The notes under the pieces were generated by a model. It worked only from the letters and a program-made list of their open reading frames with translations, was not told where the DNA came from and made no database searches. A stretch of 64,000 bases of DNA from Pseudorhodobacter sp. PARRP1 (GTDB lineage: Bacteria > Pseudomonadota > Alphaproteobacteria > Rhodobacterales > Rhodobacteraceae). The translations under genes were made by a program, and so were the position numbers. Below are positions 1 through 8,623 of this stretch, piece by piece (the stretch's first letter is position 1; the number at the start of each line of letters is the position of its first letter). The DNA is taken from contig NKIU01000005.1 of assembly GCA_002256245.1 (NCBI GenBank), forward strand, positions 62,001 through 126,000. Reading direction: 5' to 3'.

Positions 1-258
1 CATCACCTGCTCGCCCGCCGCATCTTGGCCCGGCAACACCACGGTCAGATAGTCCATATCCTCTTCGTGGTAGAGCCGGTTCGAGATTTCGATTTCTTCC
101 ATATCCGCCAGCGTCGGCACATCGACCCCCAAGGCGCGCACCGCCGCTTCTTCCTCGGGCGTTGCGCGCAGCAGATCAATCCATTCCGCATGATCCAGCG
201 GCGCGCCTTCCGGCAGGATTTCCAAGCGTTTGTTGGCAAAATGATAGGCCGTCAGCAT
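1..258 (-). CDS. CorA-family magnesium transporter, N-terminal part (cut by window edge)
   Basis: Only the first 86 codons are in the window; the gene runs off the left edge in frame. The visible protein begins MLTAYHFANKRLEI and contains TLADMEEIEISNRLY, the stretch typical of the soluble N-terminal domain of CorA-like Mg/Co channels, which forms the cytoplasmic funnel. The C-terminal membrane helices and the GMN signature would lie outside, so the channel itself is not proven here. The family call rests on that one motif and the general character of the domain. No gene precedes it on the same strand for about 100 bp, so it probably has its own promoter. Confidence 0.7.
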   Translation of the reverse strand, partial: MLTAYHFANKRLEILPEGAPLDHAEWIDLLRATPEEEAAVRALGVDVPTLADMEEIEISNRLYHEEDMDYLTVVLPGQDAAGEQVM

Positions 259-366
259 CCGCGCACCTCGCAAAATCTCACGCTTGCCTAGCGCCAATCC
301 ACGGTGCCGCCAATCCTGCAATTTTGCGCAACATGATCGCCCTCGGCAAAGCATCGCCCAAGGCGT
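259..366. other. Intergenic, no gene seen
   Basis: This short gap lies between the 3' end of the UPF0261 gene and the start of the CorA-like gene, both on the minus strand. I see no convincing small gene or strong hairpin in it. It should carry the corA-like promoter. Confidence 0.4.
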
Positions 367-1599
367 TCAAAACGTCTTCACAACACCTGCCGCCACCCAG
401 GCATCAAACCGCGCCAGAACCGCATCTGAAAACGCCGCGTCATTGATATGAGTGTCCAGCTCCACCAGTTCCACCTGCGCCGGGCACGAGACCCGCATCT
501 CGTCACAAAACGCCGCCAACCCGACCGCATCCTCCAGGGGCGCGCCCGGCCTGTCCCACTCATGCCCGCCCCGGTTCGGCAGGAAAAACACCACCGGCCC
601 GGTGGACCCTGCCAGCTTGTTGCAGATTTCCCGCGCCACCAAACGCCGCTGATCCGCCGTCTGAACCACCGAGGTCAGCAGCCGGTTGTGGGCATGGGCC
701 GGGGTGTCCTTGAAGGCATCCGGCAGCGGATGCCAAGCCACAAAGTCGATCAGATCATAGCAGCCCATCGACACCATCTGCGGCACACCCGCCCGCCCCG
801 CTGCCGTCAAGCGATCTTCGCCCGCTGAAATCGCCGAGCCGAACAAATGGTTGGCCACCTCTTGCGGCGCGAAATCCATCACCGCCGCGAAGGCCCCATC
901 GGCCGCAAGGCTTTCAAACGCCCGCCCGCCCATGCCGGTGGCGTGAAACACCGCCACCTCGAAGCCGCGCGCCTCAAGTGCCGGTTTCAACGTCACCATA
1001 TAGCGCAGCACGGTCTTGCCAAACCCGGTCATCCCGATCAGCGGCTTGCGGACCGCAGGCAACTCCACCGCACGCGCAGCCCCCAGCACCGCCCCCGCCG
1101 CCTGCGAAAGCGCGGCCCTGCAAACCGCGTTCAACCCGTAAAGCCCCCCCGCCCACAGGATCATCTGAATGTCGGCAGCCAGCCGCGCAGGCGGGATCAT
1201 CGGGCTGAAACTGATCGTCGAGACCACATATTTCGGCACACCCAGCGGCAGCGCCGCACAGACATCCAGCGCCAGATCGGTGCCCATCGACCCGCCCAGC
1301 ACCAACACCCCATCAAACCGGCCGTCGCGATGCAGCCGCGCCGCCAGCGCCGCCGCCCCCTGCGCCATTGCCTGCATCGCGATATTCTCATCCTCTGCCG
1401 CGATGATCGCCGCAATCGAGGTGCCGGCCGCCGCCACCACGTCGTGCTTGGAGAAATCCGTCGCCGCCTTGGGGTCGCCCAACACAGACACATCCATCGT
1501 CAAAGCCTCGCCGCCCTGCTTGCGGATGATCTCGGCAAGATAGGTCAGCTCGTCATCCTTGGTGTCATACGTGCCTACAAGCAGGATGCGACTTCCCAT
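367..1599 (-). CDS. UPF0261 / Tm-1-like ATP-binding protein
   Basis: A 410-residue protein beginning MGSRILLVGTYDTKDDEL, the glycine-rich N-terminal signature of the UPF0261 (Tm-1-like ATP-binding domain) family. Further glycine-rich loops follow (VLGGSMGTDLA, IGMTGFG), then a C-terminal half with FFLPNRGGHEWD. Plant Tm-1 binds ATP and blocks tobamovirus replicase; bacterial members have no settled reaction and are often found with a PEP-hydrolase-like TIM barrel, which is not present here. The frame stays open 24 codons upstream, but the extension crosses the palindromes at 1651-1692, so the ATG at 1599 is chosen. The upstream neighbour on the same strand is an aldehyde dehydrogenase 113 bp away. 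Confidence 0.82.
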   Translation of the reverse strand: MGSRILLVGTYDTKDDELTYLAEIIRKQGGEALTMDVSVLGDPKAATDFSKHDVVAAAGTSIAAIIAAEDENIAMQAMAQGAAALAARLHRDGRFDGVLVLGGSMGTDLALDVCAALPLGVPKYVVSTISFSPMIPPARLAADIQMILWAGGLYGLNAVCRAALSQAAGAVLGAARAVELPAVRKPLIGMTGFGKTVLRYMVTLKPALEARGFEVAVFHATGMGGRAFESLAADGAFAAVMDFAPQEVANHLFGSAISAGEDRLTAAGRAGVPQMVSMGCYDLIDFVAWHPLPDAFKDTPAHAHNRLLTSVVQTADQRRLVAREICNKLAGSTGPVVFFLPNRGGHEWDRPGAPLEDAVGLAAFCDEMRVSCPAQVELVELDTHINDAAFSDAVLARFDAWVAAGVVKTF

Positions 1600-1650
1600 A
1601 AATACCTCATTTAGTTGTTGAGATTTCCGAAAACACCAAATATCCACATC

Positions 1651-1692
1651 TGTCCCCGCGGGGACACGCAATCACCTGTCCCCGCGGGGACA
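1651..1692. repeat. Two copies of a 16-bp palindrome, TGTCCCCGCGGGGACA
   Basis: Perfect copies lie at 1651-1666 and 1677-1692, 10 bp apart, between the aldehyde dehydrogenase stop and the UPF0261 start. The same 16 bases recur at 7052-7067 and 61855-61870. Here their position, 52-93 bp upstream of an ATG, would suit an operator, but the other copies sit between convergent genes, so a dispersed repeat is at least as likely. Confidence 0.85.
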
Positions 1693-1712
1693 AAAGCGGC
1701 GTCATCCACCCA

Positions 1713-3203
1713 TCAAAGCTGAATCCAGGCGGTTTTCAGATCGGTGTATTTGTCCAGCGCATGCAGGCTTTTGTCATGCCCATTGCCCGATTGCTTGACC
1801 CCGCCCAGCGGCACCGAATTATCCGCCCCGCCATAGGTGTTCACATGCACCACGCCCGCGCGGATGCCACGCACCATGCGATGCGCGCGGCCCAGATTTG
1901 CCGTCCAGACCCCCGCAGCAAGGCCAAAATCGCTGGCATTGGCCAGCCGCAGCGCCTCGGCCTCGTCCGCAAACGGGGTCACGGCAAGAACCGGGCCGAA
2001 CACTTCCTCACGATACAGCCGATGCTCGGGGCGCACGCCTGTCACCACCGTTGGCTCCATATAATAGCCGCCCGTGTCTGGCAGCGCGCGATGGCCGCCC
2101 AGCACGATCTGGCCGCCTTCTGCGACAGCGTCAGCGACAAACCCCAAATTGCCCAGCAACTGCGTTTCCGAGTTCACCGCGCCAATCTGGGTGCCAAGGC
2201 TCAACGGATTGCCAATCGGCATCTTGGCCGCAGATGCCGCCAGCATGGCGACAAATTCATCATGCACCGAAGCCTCAACCAGCAGCCGTGATCCCGCCAC
2301 ACAAACCTGCCCGGCATTGCGGAAAATCGCGGTCGCGGCAGCCTTGACAGCCGCCGCCAGATCCGGCGCATCCGCAAAAACGACATTCGGGCTTTTGCCG
2401 CCCAGTTCCAGATAGCACCGCTTGAGGTTAGATCGCGCCGCATATTCAAGCAACCGCCGCCCGGTCGGACCCGACCCGGTGAACACCATCACATCGACAT
2501 CCATCGACAGCGCCAGCGCCTCGCCAGTCACGCGCCCCGGCCCGGTCACAACGTTGAACACCCCCGGCGGCACGCCAGCCTCCAGCGCCAATTCGGCCAG
2601 CTTCAGCAGGGTCAGCGAAGCGGTTTCGGCAGGCTTCAACACCACCGAATTGCCCGCAGCCAAGGCCGGAGCGATCTTCCACGACCCGATCATCAACGGA
2701 AAATTCCACGGCACAATCGCCGCCACAACCCCCACAGGTTCGCGGTGGATCAACGCCAGAATGTTGTCGGCGGTTGGGGCAATCTCGCCATAGACCTTGT
2801 CGATGGCCTCGGCATAGTAGCGGAACGTGCCCGCCGCACTCCCCGGCTCGGCCTTCAGCGCCATGCTGATATCGGTGCCATTGTCGCGCACACCCAATAC
2901 CGCGAGTTCAAGGCTGTTCTTCTCGATCAGATCGGCCAGCCGATGCAGCACCACCTTGCGCCCCGCAGGCGGCATCCGCGACCACACACCGCTTTCAAAA
3001 CTTGCCCGCGCCGCAGCCACCGCCCGCGCGACATCGGCCTGCGATGCATTGGCGGTTGTGGTCAGTTCTTTGCCATTGATCGGCGAAAGCACCGAAGTCT
3101 CGCCCGCCTCGCCCTCGACCCACTGGCCGTTGATCAGCAGTTTGCCCGCAGGCACAGATGCCAAAGCCAGACGATCAATCTCAATTTGGGTGGGGGCGGC
3201 CAT
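1713..3203 (-). CDS. NAD(P)-dependent aldehyde dehydrogenase, PuuC-like
   Basis: A 496-residue aldehyde dehydrogenase. Visible family features are VPWNFPLMIGSWKIAPALA in the cofactor-binding region, the general base Glu in LELGGKSPNVVF, the catalytic Cys in NAGQVCVAGSRLL and the C-terminal EEVFGPVL motif. The enzyme should oxidise an aldehyde to its acid. Together with the downstream permease, and with the divergent aminotransferase, it fits oxidation of an aminoaldehyde made by transamination of a diamine or polyamine. A GTG three bases further out is possible, but AGGAG lies six bases before the ATG at 3203. The substrate is inferred from context only. Confidence 0.9.
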   Translation of the reverse strand: MAAPTQIEIDRLALASVPAGKLLINGQWVEGEAGETSVLSPINGKELTTTANASQADVARAVAAARASFESGVWSRMPPAGRKVVLHRLADLIEKNSLELAVLGVRDNGTDISMALKAEPGSAAGTFRYYAEAIDKVYGEIAPTADNILALIHREPVGVVAAIVPWNFPLMIGSWKIAPALAAGNSVVLKPAETASLTLLKLAELALEAGVPPGVFNVVTGPGRVTGEALALSMDVDVMVFTGSGPTGRRLLEYAARSNLKRCYLELGGKSPNVVFADAPDLAAAVKAAATAIFRNAGQVCVAGSRLLVEASVHDEFVAMLAASAAKMPIGNPLSLGTQIGAVNSETQLLGNLGFVADAVAEGGQIVLGGHRALPDTGGYYMEPTVVTGVRPEHRLYREEVFGPVLAVTPFADEAEALRLANASDFGLAAGVWTANLGRAHRMVRGIRAGVVHVNTYGGADNSVPLGGVKQSGNGHDKSLHALDKYTDLKTAWIQL

Positions 3204-3223
3204 CACATGCTCCTGCGCAATGA

Positions 3224-3253
3224 AAAAGGGCGGCCGCTCCGGGCCGCCCTTTT
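3224..3253 (-). terminator. Rho-independent terminator after the APC permease
   Basis: A perfect 12-bp stem (3224-3235 with 3242-3253) and a 6-nt loop. Read on the minus strand it ends in a run of Ts. It lies between the permease stop and the aldehyde dehydrogenase start, so the two genes may be only partly co-transcribed. Confidence 0.85.
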
Positions 3254-3263
3254 GTGGTTTGGG

Positions 3264-4697
3264 TCAGACTTTGGTTTTGCCCAGATCGGCAAACTTGGCC
3301 GGATCAGACGCTTTCAGCTTGGCGGCAAGCAAGATGCCCACGATGCCAGCCACGATCACCAAAGACGGCAGCATCCACGACAGATGCCCTTCCGCCCCGG
3401 TCAGCGCGCCGAAATCCATGAAGATCTTGACGAACAGAACCGCCATGATCACGCCCGAGATGATCGGCAAGACCTTGGTGGAAAGTGCCGTCTCGCCCAT
3501 CGCATCCTTGGCGAAGAACGCAATCACCGCAAACGAGGTCAGCGACATCAGCCCCAACACGCCCAAAGTGCCAAGTTGCGACAACCACGAGAACAGGTTC
3601 AGCACCGGATCAAGCCCGTTCACCACAAACACCGTCACAAAGATCAGCGCCAGAATGGTCTGGATCACCGAGCCGATATGCGGCGAAAGGTGCTGCGCAT
3701 GGGTAAAGCCAACGGCCGCGGGCAGGATGCCTTCGCGCCCGGTGACAAAGATGTAGCGCGCAATGGCGTTGTGGAAGGCCAGCAGCGCCGCAAACACCGA
3801 AGTCACGAACAAGACGCCCATGATTATCGACATTGTGTCACCCAGATAGGTGCTGCCCAGTTGGAACAGGAACATAGTCGGGTCCATGCCGCCCAGCGTC
3901 GGCATCAACTGCTCATTGCCGATCCCCATCACCATCAGCCAAGAGGTGATCGAGTAGAAAATCCCGATGGCCAGCACCGAAAGGAACGTGGCACGCGGCA
4001 CAGTCACGTGCGGATCGCGGGCTTCCTCGGAATAGATCGTGGTGGCTTCAAAACCGATGAAGCCTGCGAAAGAATACAGCACGCCAATCGACCAGGTGCC
4101 CGAGAAGATATTGGCAGGCATGAAGGGCTCAAAGTTCAAACCGCTCGCGCCGCCTTTGGCCAAGATCACCACGTCCAGCAGCAGAACGATGGCGAACTCG
4201 AAAAACACCAGGACCATCAGCACTTTGGCCGACAGATCGACTTGCCGATACCCCAGCACCGCAATCACCGCGATGGCCGCGTAGGACCAGTAATACCACG
4301 GCATATCCAGACCAAACTGCGCGAACGTGCCCGCCGCGGCATAGCCGAACAGCCCCATCAGACCGATCTGCATGGCGTTGTAGGACAGCATCGCGATCAA
4401 AGCCGCAGCGCCACCGATATGGCCACCCAAACCTTGCGCCGCGAAAGCATAGAAGGCACCGGCGTTCTTCACATGCCGCGACATCGCCACATAGCCCGCC
4501 GCGAACATCAGCAAGATCGCCGTCACGATCAGGAAAGTGCCGGGAATGCCAATGCCGTTGCCCAGCAGCATCGACAGCGGAATCCCCCCCGCCGCCCCGG
4601 TCAGCGGTGCCGCCGCCGACACCACCATGAACGTCACAGCCGCGACGCCCAGCGAGTTTTTCTTAAGTTGGTTTGAAGGAATGCCAGCCTCAGCCAT
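3264..4697 (-). CDS. APC-superfamily amino acid/polyamine permease
   Basis: A 477-residue, very hydrophobic inner-membrane protein with about 12 predicted helices. The first membrane segment carries VVSAAAPLTGAAGGIP, matching the glycine-rich unwound TM1 of APC transporters, and FAGFIGFEATTIYSEEARDP matches the conserved TM6 region. The family imports amino acids, polyamines or related amines by symport or exchange. It is followed by an aldehyde dehydrogenase and divergent from an IclR regulator and a class III aminotransferase, so it probably imports the amine those enzymes degrade. The ATG at 4697 gives a normal-length N-terminus. The exact substrate cannot be read from the sequence. Confidence 0.88.
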   Translation of the reverse strand: MAEAGIPSNQLKKNSLGVAAVTFMVVSAAAPLTGAAGGIPLSMLLGNGIGIPGTFLIVTAILLMFAAGYVAMSRHVKNAGAFYAFAAQGLGGHIGGAAALIAMLSYNAMQIGLMGLFGYAAAGTFAQFGLDMPWYYWSYAAIAVIAVLGYRQVDLSAKVLMVLVFFEFAIVLLLDVVILAKGGASGLNFEPFMPANIFSGTWSIGVLYSFAGFIGFEATTIYSEEARDPHVTVPRATFLSVLAIGIFYSITSWLMVMGIGNEQLMPTLGGMDPTMFLFQLGSTYLGDTMSIIMGVLFVTSVFAALLAFHNAIARYIFVTGREGILPAAVGFTHAQHLSPHIGSVIQTILALIFVTVFVVNGLDPVLNLFSWLSQLGTLGVLGLMSLTSFAVIAFFAKDAMGETALSTKVLPIISGVIMAVLFVKIFMDFGALTGAEGHLSWMLPSLVIVAGIVGILLAAKLKASDPAKFADLGKTKV

Positions 4698-4789
4698 GCT
4701 GCACCTCCGGATATGCGGAATTTGTCATACGCGTTCCCTTCCTGTCTGTTGACTGCCTCCGTTCAGCGGCGGCTTTCGGTTTGTTATTT

Positions 4790-4837
4790 GAACCGATGGT
4801 TCGATTTTATTTGACAGCACCCGCGACATTCTGTCAA
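4790..4837. promoter_or_regulatory. Candidate operators in the permease/IclR divergent promoter
   Basis: Two perfect inverted repeats lie between the divergent starts: GAACC-GAT-GGTTC at 4790-4802, and TTGACAG-N13-CTGTCAA at 4811-4817/4831-4837. Either could be the binding site of the adjacent IclR regulator. The left arm of the second also resembles a -35 box for rightward transcription. Confidence 0.5.
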
Positions 4838-4886
4838 CTGAAATGAAGGGGCTGGCTTTTGGGCGGCACGGGGCATCAGGCGAATT

Positions 4887-5672
4887 ATGGGAACGATCTC
4901 CAAAGCACTGGAATTGCTGAACTACTTCACCAAGGCCCGCCCGTTGATCGGGCTGTCGGACTTGGCGCGGCTGGCCGAGCTGAACAAGGCGACCTGCTTT
5001 CGCCTGCTGACCGAACTGGCTGACAACGGTTTTGTCGAGCAGATCGGCACCAGTCGCGAATATCGGCTTGGACCCAGTGTGTTGCGGTTGGCGGCGTTGC
5101 GTGAGGCGCAGGTGCCGACGCGGGAGGCGGCGATGCCGGTGTTGCAGGTGCTGGCGCAGCAGACTGGTGAGACGGCGCATTTGTCATTGCTGATTGCCGA
5201 CATCCTGCGGCCTTTGGCCCATGCCTACAGTGCCGCCCATGCCACCAAAGTGATGCTGGAGGATACCGAGGCGTTACCGTTTCATGCGACATCCTCTGGT
5301 CTTGCGGTGCTGGCGTTTCAGCCCGAAGCCTTTCGCAACCGGATTCTGGCGCAGCCCTTGCCGCGATTGACCACCTCGACCGAGACGGTTCCGGCTGCCT
5401 TGCGCGCCTGCATCAATGAGGTGCGCGCTTTGGGCTATGCCGAAAGCCGGGGCGGCTACGAATCGGATGTGCATTCCATGGCGGTGCCGCTGTTTGACGC
5501 CTTGGGGCGTTGCAGCGGAGCGCTGGCCGTGGCCGCCTTGGGCAGCCGCATGGGTGAGGCGCAGCGGCGCAAGATCCGCCATGCCCTGCTGCAAGCCGGA
5601 ACCGAAATCACCACGCTTTGGGGCGGCACTTTGCCCGCCGATATCGCGACACTGTGGCGCTTGGCCGCCTGA
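4887..5672 (+). CDS. IclR-family transcriptional regulator
   Basis: A 261-residue regulator. Residues 1-60 form the winged helix (ISKALELLNYFT, then LSDLARLAELNKATCFRLL as the recognition region), and residues 75-250 the IclR effector-binding domain (AHLSLL, HATSSGLAVLA, ESRGGYESDVHSMAVPLFD). It is transcribed away from the permease and 14 bp ahead of the aminotransferase, so it is likely the local regulator of amine uptake and breakdown and may be autoregulated through the inverted repeats at 4790-4837. The first residues run straight into the helix, as is normal for short members of the family. Confidence 0.9.
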   Translation: MGTISKALELLNYFTKARPLIGLSDLARLAELNKATCFRLLTELADNGFVEQIGTSREYRLGPSVLRLAALREAQVPTREAAMPVLQVLAQQTGETAHLSLLIADILRPLAHAYSAAHATKVMLEDTEALPFHATSSGLAVLAFQPEAFRNRILAQPLPRLTTSTETVPAALRACINEVRALGYAESRGGYESDVHSMAVPLFDALGRCSGALAVAALGSRMGEAQRRKIRHALLQAGTEITTLWGGTLPADIATLWRLAA

Positions 5673-5686
5673 CGGAAGGAAAGACG

Positions 5687-7048
5687 ATGAAAGACGAAAA
5701 CTACCTGAAGGCCCACAACGCCCGCAGCATGTGGCATCCGATGACGGCCCCTTCCGACAGCCTGAAAAACCCGCCCGCGATCATCACCGGCGGCAAGGGC
5801 GTGCGGATTACCGATATTGACGGGCACGAAGTGGTCGATGGCGTGGGCGGTTTGTGGAACGTCAATCTGGGCTATTCCTGCCAGCCGGTGAAAGACGCGA
5901 TCACCGCGCAGATGGAGCGGTTGCCGTATTATTCGACCTTCCGGGGCACCTCGAATGATTGCGTGATCGAACTGGCCGAGGAGTTGCGCAAGTTTTTCGA
6001 ACCCGATGGGCTTGTCAGATCGTTCTTCACCTCGGGCGGGTCGGATTCGGTTGAGACCGCGCTGCGGCTGTCGCGGCAGTATCACAAGATCCGGGGTGAT
6101 CAGGGGCGGGTGAAATTCCTGAGCCTGAAAAAGGGCTATCACGGCACGCATATGGGCGGGGCTTCGGTGAACGGCAACGCCAATTTCCGCACCATGTATG
6201 AACCGCTGCTGCCCGGCTGCCATCACATTCCGGCCCCCTACACCTATCGCAACCCGTTCAACGAATCCGATCCGGCCAAGCTGGCGCAACTGTGCTTGCA
6301 GGCGCTGGAGGATGAGATTGCCTTCCAAGGTGCCAGCACCATCGCCGCGTTTATCATGGAGCCGATTTTGGGCGCGGGCGGGGTGATCTTGCCGCATGAA
6401 AGCTTCATGCCAGGGGTTGAGGCGATTTGCCGGAAGCACGGTATTTTGTTGATCGCGGATGAGGTGATCACGGCGTTCGGGCGCACCGGGGCTTGGACGG
6501 GTAGTCGGTTGTGGGGGGTCAAGCCGGATTTCGCCTGCACCGCGAAGGCGATCACCAACGGCTATTTCCCGTTTGGCGCTGCGATGATTTCCGAGCGTGT
6601 GGCCGAGGTGTTTGAGGGCGACGAGACCGGCAAGGCGGCCATCGGGCATGGCTATACCTATTCTGGCCATCCGGTTGGCGCGGCGGCTGCGCTGGCGTGT
6701 CTGGCGGAAACGCAAAAGCTGGATGTGAAGGTGAACGCTGCCGCGCGCGGGGCAGAGTTGCATCAGGGGCTGCTTGATTTGCAGGGCAAATATGAGGTGA
6801 TCGGCGATGTGCGCGGCGGGCATGGGTTGATGTGCGCGCTGGAACTGGTGGCGGACCGGGCCTCGAAAAAACCGGCTGACAAAGCCGTGCCGGGCAAGGT
6901 GCAGGCGGTGGCCTATCAGTCGGGCGCGATGGTGCGGGTGTCTGGCAACAACATCATCATGTCGCCACCCTTGGTGCTGACTTCGGCGGATGTGCAGGTG
7001 ATCTTGTCGAGCCTGGATGCCGGGTTTGCGGCTGTGGCGGGTATGTAA
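5687..7048 (+). CDS. Class III PLP aminotransferase (omega-amino acid/amine:pyruvate type)
   Basis: A 453-residue fold-type I aminotransferase. It shows the PLP phosphate-binding region FTSGGSDSVETALRLSRQY, GYHGTHMGGASVNG, the cofactor Asp in LLIADEVITAFGRTG, and the Schiff-base Lys in CTAKAITNGYFP. This subgroup moves the terminal amino group of omega-amino acids, polyamines or other amines to pyruvate. The ATG at 5687 has AGGAAAG just upstream; a longer open frame exists but overlaps the IclR gene. Position after the regulator and opposite the aldehyde dehydrogenase suggests amine to aldehyde to acid. The exact amine donor is unknown. Confidence 0.9.
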   Translation: MKDENYLKAHNARSMWHPMTAPSDSLKNPPAIITGGKGVRITDIDGHEVVDGVGGLWNVNLGYSCQPVKDAITAQMERLPYYSTFRGTSNDCVIELAEELRKFFEPDGLVRSFFTSGGSDSVETALRLSRQYHKIRGDQGRVKFLSLKKGYHGTHMGGASVNGNANFRTMYEPLLPGCHHIPAPYTYRNPFNESDPAKLAQLCLQALEDEIAFQGASTIAAFIMEPILGAGGVILPHESFMPGVEAICRKHGILLIADEVITAFGRTGAWTGSRLWGVKPDFACTAKAITNGYFPFGAAMISERVAEVFEGDETGKAAIGHGYTYSGHPVGAAAALACLAETQKLDVKVNAAARGAELHQGLLDLQGKYEVIGDVRGGHGLMCALELVADRASKKPADKAVPGKVQAVAYQSGAMVRVSGNNIIMSPPLVLTSADVQVILSSLDAGFAAVAGM

Positions 7049-7051
7049 ATT

Positions 7052-7067
7052 TGTCCCCGCGGGGACA
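7052..7067. repeat. 16-bp palindrome, TGTCCCCGCGGGGACA (copy 3)
   Basis: A perfect copy three bases after the aminotransferase stop, in the space between convergent genes. With copies at 1651 and 1677 it brackets the amine module (1713-7048). A protein-independent role such as transcription termination is possible, but no T-run follows. Confidence 0.85.
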
Positions 7068-7175
7068 GATCTCTGCATCTTGTTGTTTATAGAAAATCAG
7101 ACGCAAAATGTAGTAAGAACAGGTGCCGCGAGAGGTTTCCTCGTTGCACCTTTGCTTTCAGGCTTTGCGCCCGCC

Positions 7176-7886
7176 TTACCGAATGGTTTCCGCCAAACGC
7201 GGGGCCACGGCGCGCACCTGTGCGATGTAGTCGCGCAGCATCGGCACCCGGCGCGGGCGAAAACTTGCGCCAGACAGCGCCACATCCTGCATCTGGCCCA
7301 GATGAAAACGCCGGAAATCCTGACGCAGGCAACACCACGCCAAGCACATCAGGGCCTGATCAAAATACACAATCGACAGCGGCCAGATGCAGCGCTTTGT
7401 CTGGCTGCCGTTCTTGTCGAGATAGGTCAGGCTGACCTCTTGTTCCGCCCAAGACGCCTCGCGCAGCAGGGCCACATGGGCGGGCGGCGGCGTGCGGGTT
7501 TGAAAGCGGATCGAGCGGGACACCGCATGAACGGCCTGTCGCTGCACGCGTTCGGGCAGGGTGGCGGTGATCTTGGCCATTGCCATTTCGGCGGCTTTGG
7601 CCATGGCGGGATCGCCCATCTGCCGCACCTCGGCCAAGCCCAGCACCAGCGATTCGACCTCTAGGCGCGTGAACATCTGCGGCGGCAGGGCGGGGTCTTC
7701 TGTCAGGGTGTAGCCAACGCCTGCCTCGCCGTCGATCAAGGCACCGCCTGCGCGCAGGCTGTCGATGTCGCGGTAAATCGTGCGCTCGGACACCGCCATC
7801 TCCTCGGCCAAGCGGGCGGCGGTGACGGGCTGCGGCAACATGCGCAGGGCGGTCAGCAGGCGGAACAATCGGTCGGATTTGGCCAT
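7176..7886 (-). CDS. YafY-type HTH/WYL-domain transcriptional regulator
   Basis: A 236-residue protein with an N-terminal DeoR-like helix-turn-helix (LAEEMAVSERTIYRDIDSL) followed by a WYL-type ligand-sensing domain containing IWPLSIVYFDQALMCLAWC. The start MAKSDRLFRLLTAL at 7886 places the first helix at the expected distance; the frame extends 20 codons further but that part is unlike the family. Members often control the adjacent divergent gene, here the GST-like protein 71 bp away. The effector is unknown. Confidence 0.88.
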   Translation of the reverse strand: MAKSDRLFRLLTALRMLPQPVTAARLAEEMAVSERTIYRDIDSLRAGGALIDGEAGVGYTLTEDPALPPQMFTRLEVESLVLGLAEVRQMGDPAMAKAAEMAMAKITATLPERVQRQAVHAVSRSIRFQTRTPPPAHVALLREASWAEQEVSLTYLDKNGSQTKRCIWPLSIVYFDQALMCLAWCCLRQDFRRFHLGQMQDVALSGASFRPRRVPMLRDYIAQVRAVAPRLAETIR

Positions 7887-7957
7887 GGCATCCTGACGGT
7901 TTCTGGCAGTAGGACTGTAGCATAGTGAGGGTATGGAAATAAGCAACGGAGATGAAA

Positions 7958-8563
7958 ATGCTGACCCTGTTCCACGCGCCGCAGTCGCGATCCTCGGCCA
8001 TCGTCACGCTGATCGAAGAAATGGGCATCACCGAGAAGGTGGATATCCGGATGGTTGACATCGTGCGGGCGCGGTTTGGCACCGGTGCGGCCGATGCGGC
8101 CAACCCGCACCCGGAAAAGAAAGCGCCCTGTCTGGTGCATGACGGCCATATCATCACCGAACGCGGCGCGATCATGACGCATCTGACCACGCTGTTCCCG
8201 TCTGGTATGGCGCCGCAGGTGGGCACTCCGGCATGGGGGGCGTTCCTGACGTGGATGAACTGGTATCAGGGCGTGATGGAGCCGGTGCTGGTGCTGGATT
8301 TTGCCAAAGTGGTGCATCCGGCGCTGACGGCGACGTTTCGCGGGATGGATGAGGTGACGGCGCGGATCAGGGCGGCGCTGGAGCGCGGGCCGTGGCTGCT
8401 GGGCGATCATTTCACCGCCGCCGATCTGCTGGTGCATTCGCCCTATGCGTGGTTCGACAATGTGCCGGATGATCCGCTGATCAAGGATTGGGTGGCGCGC
8501 TGTATGGCGCGGCCGGCGCGGCTGAAGGTGCTGGCGGCGGATGCAAGCCAGATGGCGGCCTGA
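7958..8563 (+). CDS. Glutathione S-transferase family protein
   Basis: A 201-residue protein with a thioredoxin-like N-terminal domain (MLTLFHAPQSRSS, then KKAPCLVHDGHIITERGAI, where the conserved Pro of the glutathione site sits) and an all-helical C-terminal domain ending PLIKDWVARCMARPA. It probably binds glutathione; the substrate is unknown. A first ATG at 7952 abuts GGAG with no spacing, so the second ATG at 7958, six bases after GGAG, is taken as the start. It is divergent from the YafY-type regulator, which may control it. Confidence 0.85.
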   Translation: MLTLFHAPQSRSSAIVTLIEEMGITEKVDIRMVDIVRARFGTGAADAANPHPEKKAPCLVHDGHIITERGAIMTHLTTLFPSGMAPQVGTPAWGAFLTWMNWYQGVMEPVLVLDFAKVVHPALTATFRGMDEVTARIRAALERGPWLLGDHFTAADLLVHSPYAWFDNVPDDPLIKDWVARCMARPARLKVLAADASQMAA

Positions 8564-8572
8564 GGCGCACGA

Positions 8573-8602
8573 AAAAAGGGCCGCCCGGTGGGCGACCCTT
8601 TT
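8573..8602. terminator. Bidirectional terminator between the GST-like gene and HU
   Basis: A-rich left side, GGGCCGCCC-type stem with one mismatch, 3-nt loop and T-rich right side. It serves two convergent genes. Confidence 0.75.
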
Positions 8603-8623
8603 CGAAGGCTAAGCCGTTTCAGA

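Noticed and set aside
2745-4676. Long open frame on the plus strand opposite the aldehyde dehydrogenase and permease
   Set aside because: It is antisense to two clear genes, is full of Arg, His and Gln, and has no family resemblance. It is a GC-content shadow.
5456-7078. 540-codon minus-strand frame opposite the IclR and aminotransferase genes
   Set aside because: Antisense to recognised enzymes, with the same biased composition; no ribosome site or homology.
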